Shown piece by piece: positions 62,245 to 64,000 of a DNA stretch of 64,000 nt (its first letter is position 1; every line of letters starts with the position of its first letter). The DNA is from Candidatus Obscuribacterales bacterium (lineage in GTDB: Bacteria; Cyanobacteriota; Vampirovibrionia; Obscuribacterales; Obscuribacteraceae), in NCBI GenBank assembly GCA_019752635.1, contig JAIELX010000056.1:1-64000 (forward strand). Direction: 5' to 3'. The notes beneath the pieces are model-generated. The model was not told the origin of the DNA. It searched no databases and saw only the letters and a list, made by a program, of their open reading frames with translations. A program made the translations under genes and the position numbers.

Positions 62245-62694
62245 ATGAAAAACAAGCAAAAAATATTGATTGTTGAAGATAGTCCGAGCCAGCTGCTCCT
62301 GATAGATGCTTTCGTGCAGAGATTTGGCTTTGACACCCATGCGGTCACCTGTGGCTATGATGCCCTGGAGGCCGTGAGAACCATCAAGTTCGCTGCGGTT
62401 TTGATGGATATTAACCTGCCTGACATAAGTGGTTTCGAGTGCACCAGACAAATCAAGTCGATGGGAGCGTGCCGTCAATTGCCCGTTATTGCAATTACGG
62501 CGGAGCGAATGGACGAACTATTTGAATCGGAGTGTCGAGCGGCCGGCATGGACGATTGTCTCGCCAAGCCGTTCCAGGCGGAAGCGCTGCGAAAAGTGCT
62601 GCTGCGGCATACTTACGAGCCGTCATATCCTAACTTGAAATTGCTGCCCGACTCGCAAGGAAAGCCGAGCAAGCCGGAGTCTTTACCACTTTGA
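62245..62694 (+). CDS. single-domain response regulator
   Basis: A 149-residue protein with a receiver domain: VEDSPS acidic patch, phosphoacceptor Asp55 (AVLMDINLPDISG), ITA switch Thr and Lys108 (CLAKPF). The remaining ~30 residues are a short Pro/Ser-rich tail without an output domain, so it works by protein contact, as in CheY- or Spo0F-like proteins. It starts at ATG 62245. No partner kinase next to it. Confidence 0.9.
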   Translation: MKNKQKILIVEDSPSQLLLIDAFVQRFGFDTHAVTCGYDALEAVRTIKFAAVLMDINLPDISGFECTRQIKSMGACRQLPVIAITAERMDELFESECRAAGMDDCLAKPFQAEALRKVLLRHTYEPSYPNLKLLPDSQGKPSKPESLPL

Positions 62695-62707
62695 CCGCCT
62701 CGATGCT

Positions 62708-62854
62708 CTAGATTGAGGATCTCTGCGGCTGCCCGCAAGTAACGACATAGCGTTTACCGCCTGGCCGGAAACTGAGTTTGTTCTCTGTAATTGCCAGTTC
62801 TGCGTCGGCGTACCCTTCGGCAAGCTCAGTTTCGTTCTCAAACTCGCGTCTCAT
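62708..62854 (-). CDS. possible small protein (48 aa) in the pirin operon
   Basis: A 48-codon frame, thirteen bases downstream of the flavin-reductase gene on the same strand. The protein is charged and soluble (MRREFENETELAEGYADAEL at the start, then GGKRYVVTCGQP) and has composition unlike a random frame. There is no ribosome site, so translation would be coupled. No family recognised. Confidence 0.4.
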   Translation of the reverse strand: MRREFENETELAEGYADAELAITENKLSFRPGGKRYVVTCGQPQRSSI

Positions 62855-62867
62855 GTCTGCAGATGGA

Positions 62868-63449
62868 CTATGCGTGCAGCTTATGCAAAAGTTCGGCGAC
62901 TTTCTTGCCGATAGACTCGACTGAAGAGTGGCGCTTTTGATCTTTCAGGTTGCCATTCTCATCGAACGCGTCTGCGGCGCCAGGCAAAGCGACTTGATCC
63001 GGTACAACTAAAACGCCGATGTTTTGCAGAATCGATCGAACACTTGCCAGGCCGCGCAGGCCCCCCAGGGCCCCGGGCGACGCGGCCATAATGCCGGCGA
63101 CTTTTCCTGTGTAGCATTCGAGCGGCTTCTCATCGGGTCCTTTTCTTGAAGCCCAGTCAATTGCGTTTTTAAGGGCACCACTGATGGAGCTATTGTATTC
63201 AGGGCTTGCGATGAGCAGACCTTGATGCTCTTTTAGAAGCGTTTTGAGTTTTTTTGCGTTCTCCGGAATGCCTTGCTCTTCTTCCATGTCGCCGTCGTAG
63301 ACAGGCAAAGGATAGTCTCTCAAGTCTATGAAGGTGACCTCGGCGCCCGCTTTTCGGGCCCCTGCCATCGCTATTTTTACCAGCCTCTTGTTCAGAGAAT
63401 CTTTTCGAAGACTTCCGGCGAAGCAGAGTATCTTGGGAACCGTTGCCAT
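62868..63449 (-). CDS. NADPH-dependent FMN reductase family protein
   Basis: A 193-residue flavodoxin-fold reductase that uses FMN and NAD(P)H to reduce quinones, azo compounds or metals. Seen are the FMN-phosphate loop AGSLRKDSLNKRLV (residues ~10-25), YPLPVYDGDME, the family signature ASPEYNSSISGALKNAIDW, and AASPGALGGLRGL. It matches the ChrR/YieF type; no arsenic genes are nearby. GGAGGAG lies about seven bases before ATG 63449. It starts one base after the pirin stop codon, so the two form an operon with linked redox-stress roles. Confidence 0.93.
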   Translation of the reverse strand: MATVPKILCFAGSLRKDSLNKRLVKIAMAGARKAGAEVTFIDLRDYPLPVYDGDMEEEQGIPENAKKLKTLLKEHQGLLIASPEYNSSISGALKNAIDWASRKGPDEKPLECYTGKVAGIMAASPGALGGLRGLASVRSILQNIGVLVVPDQVALPGAADAFDENGNLKDQKRHSSVESIGKKVAELLHKLHA

Positions 63450-63450
63450 A

Positions 63451-64000
63451 TTAAACTCCTCCAGTCAGGCTGCCGAATCTGCCGCGCTGATAATCATCCA
63501 TCGCTTGTGCGATTTGCTCCCGAGTGTTCATCACGAATGGACCGTAGCCTACCACAGGTCCTTCGATTGGCAACCCGCTGAGAACTATGACGTGAGCATC
63601 TGTTTCTGCGTGAAGTTTCAGTTCTGTTCCTCGTCTGTCGAGCACCGCCAGCGTTTCTGTGTTTAATCGCTGTTCACCGTTGACGGTAACTTGCCCGTCT
63701 AAGCAAAGGAGAGCCGTTGTATGCCCTTCCGGCACGGTCAAAGTTGCCTTGCCCGAGTGCTTCAATGTTGTATCCCACAAATTGACCGGCGTGAAAGTCT
63801 TTGCCGGTCCTTTGGCATCATTTGCAGTACCGGCTATGATGCGCAACTTGACTCGCGCGTCGTCCAGCATCACGACGGGGATGTCTGCGTTTAACAGTGT
63901 TTGGTAGCGAGGGCTGGTCATCTTCTTGTTTGCTGGCAGGTTTACCCACAGTTGCAACATTTGCAGTGTGCCACCAGTCTTGCGAAACTCCTTCGCGTGA
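63451..64000 (-). CDS. pirin family protein, 5' end cut by the window edge
   Basis: At least 182 residues of a bicupin pirin. The visible part covers the end of the first cupin and the second one: FRKTGGTLQMLQLWVNLPA (the frame stays open to 64000, so the ATG at 63960 is internal), then the substrate strand KMTSPRYQTL and the C-terminal GLPIEGPVVGYGPFVMNT with the pirin-type end NTREQIAQAMDDY. Pirins bind Fe in the first cupin and some oxidise quercetin-like compounds. Stop one base before the flavin reductase start. Confidence 0.93.
   Translation of the reverse strand, partial: HAKEFRKTGGTLQMLQLWVNLPANKKMTSPRYQTLLNADIPVVMLDDARVKLRIIAGTANDAKGPAKTFTPVNLWDTTLKHSGKATLTVPEGHTTALLCLDGQVTVNGEQRLNTETLAVLDRRGTELKLHAETDAHVIVLSGLPIEGPVVGYGPFVMNTREQIAQAMDDYQRGRFGSLTGGV

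Noticed and set aside
1..64000. CRISPR arrays, insertion sequences, integrases and phage genes across the window
   Set aside because: No regularly spaced repeats, transposase or integrase motifs were seen.

Overview
This window looks like chromosomal DNA of a Gram-negative-type bacterium with roughly balanced base composition. Envelope features seen here are Sec signal peptides, possible lipoproteins, an RND metal pump with its periplasmic adaptor, a Spy/CpxP-like protein and a class A penicillin-binding protein. TTG and GTG starts are common. Very long secreted or coiled-coil proteins sit beside a eukaryote-like Ser/Thr kinase, many TPR proteins and the CobT type found in archaea and cyanobacteria. 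Together these recall the non-photosynthetic relatives of Cyanobacteria (Melainabacteria/Vampirovibrionia, Obscuribacterales). That placement is inference; there is no rRNA or ribosomal operon here to settle it.

Layout. 0.1-6 kb: a UbiD-type decarboxylase, a thioredoxin-fold-like protein, a one-EF-hand protein and a TPR protein with a long disordered linker. 6-11.4 kb: a GH1 glycosidase, two small proteins and a 900-residue secreted protein made of ten ~82-residue repeats. 11.4-16.9 kb: an XRE regulator, an acyl-CoA synthetase, a secreted TPR/EF-hand-like protein, a membrane protein, a metallo-beta-lactamase-fold gene with a broken 5' end, and a zinc-ribbon protein. 17-23.7 kb: a secreted TPR/matrixin-like metalloprotease upstream of which lies a 761-residue exported protein, a secreted thermonuclease, and a membrane coiled-coil protein paired with a divergent SAM hydrolase. 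23.8-31.4 kb: a small Cys/His-rich protein, a hairpin terminator, a CzcBA-type divalent-cation pump, a membrane protein, a dicarboxylate symporter and a Spy-like protein.

31.5-39 kb: PBP1A, a NUDIX hydrolase, a Cys-rich protein, a region with duplicated palindromic extragenic elements, a variant leucine-rich-repeat protein, a C-terminally anchored protein and a GT39 glycosyltransferase. 39-47 kb: a 946-residue protein with an Ala/Gly-rich hydrophobic N-terminus and a coiled-coil core, a Kef-type antiporter, a nucleotidyltransferase and tandem paralogues resembling SUKH immunity proteins. 47.1-47.4 kb: a promoter and terminator that bracket a candidate small RNA. 47.4-53.2 kb: DAHP synthase, a membrane protein, a CobT-like enzyme, a small secreted protein, and a degenerate receiver-GGDEF protein. 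53.5-58 kb: acyl-CoA dehydrogenase followed 3 bases later by a J-domain protein, then rnhB facing an rplS-rbgA pair. 58-64 kb: a transmembrane Ser/Thr kinase directly behind a secreted esterase, an OmpR-type regulator, tRNA-Met(CAT), a single-domain response regulator, and a pirin/flavin-reductase operon that runs off the right edge.

Most genes are single or in two- to three-gene units. The themes are envelope and secreted proteins, signal transduction, metal homeostasis and scattered housekeeping functions. No insertion sequence, prophage, integrase or CRISPR array was seen. The best candidates for undescribed biology are the ten-repeat exported protein, the putative small RNA, the duplicated palindromic elements and the paralogous pair at 45.6-47.0 kb.
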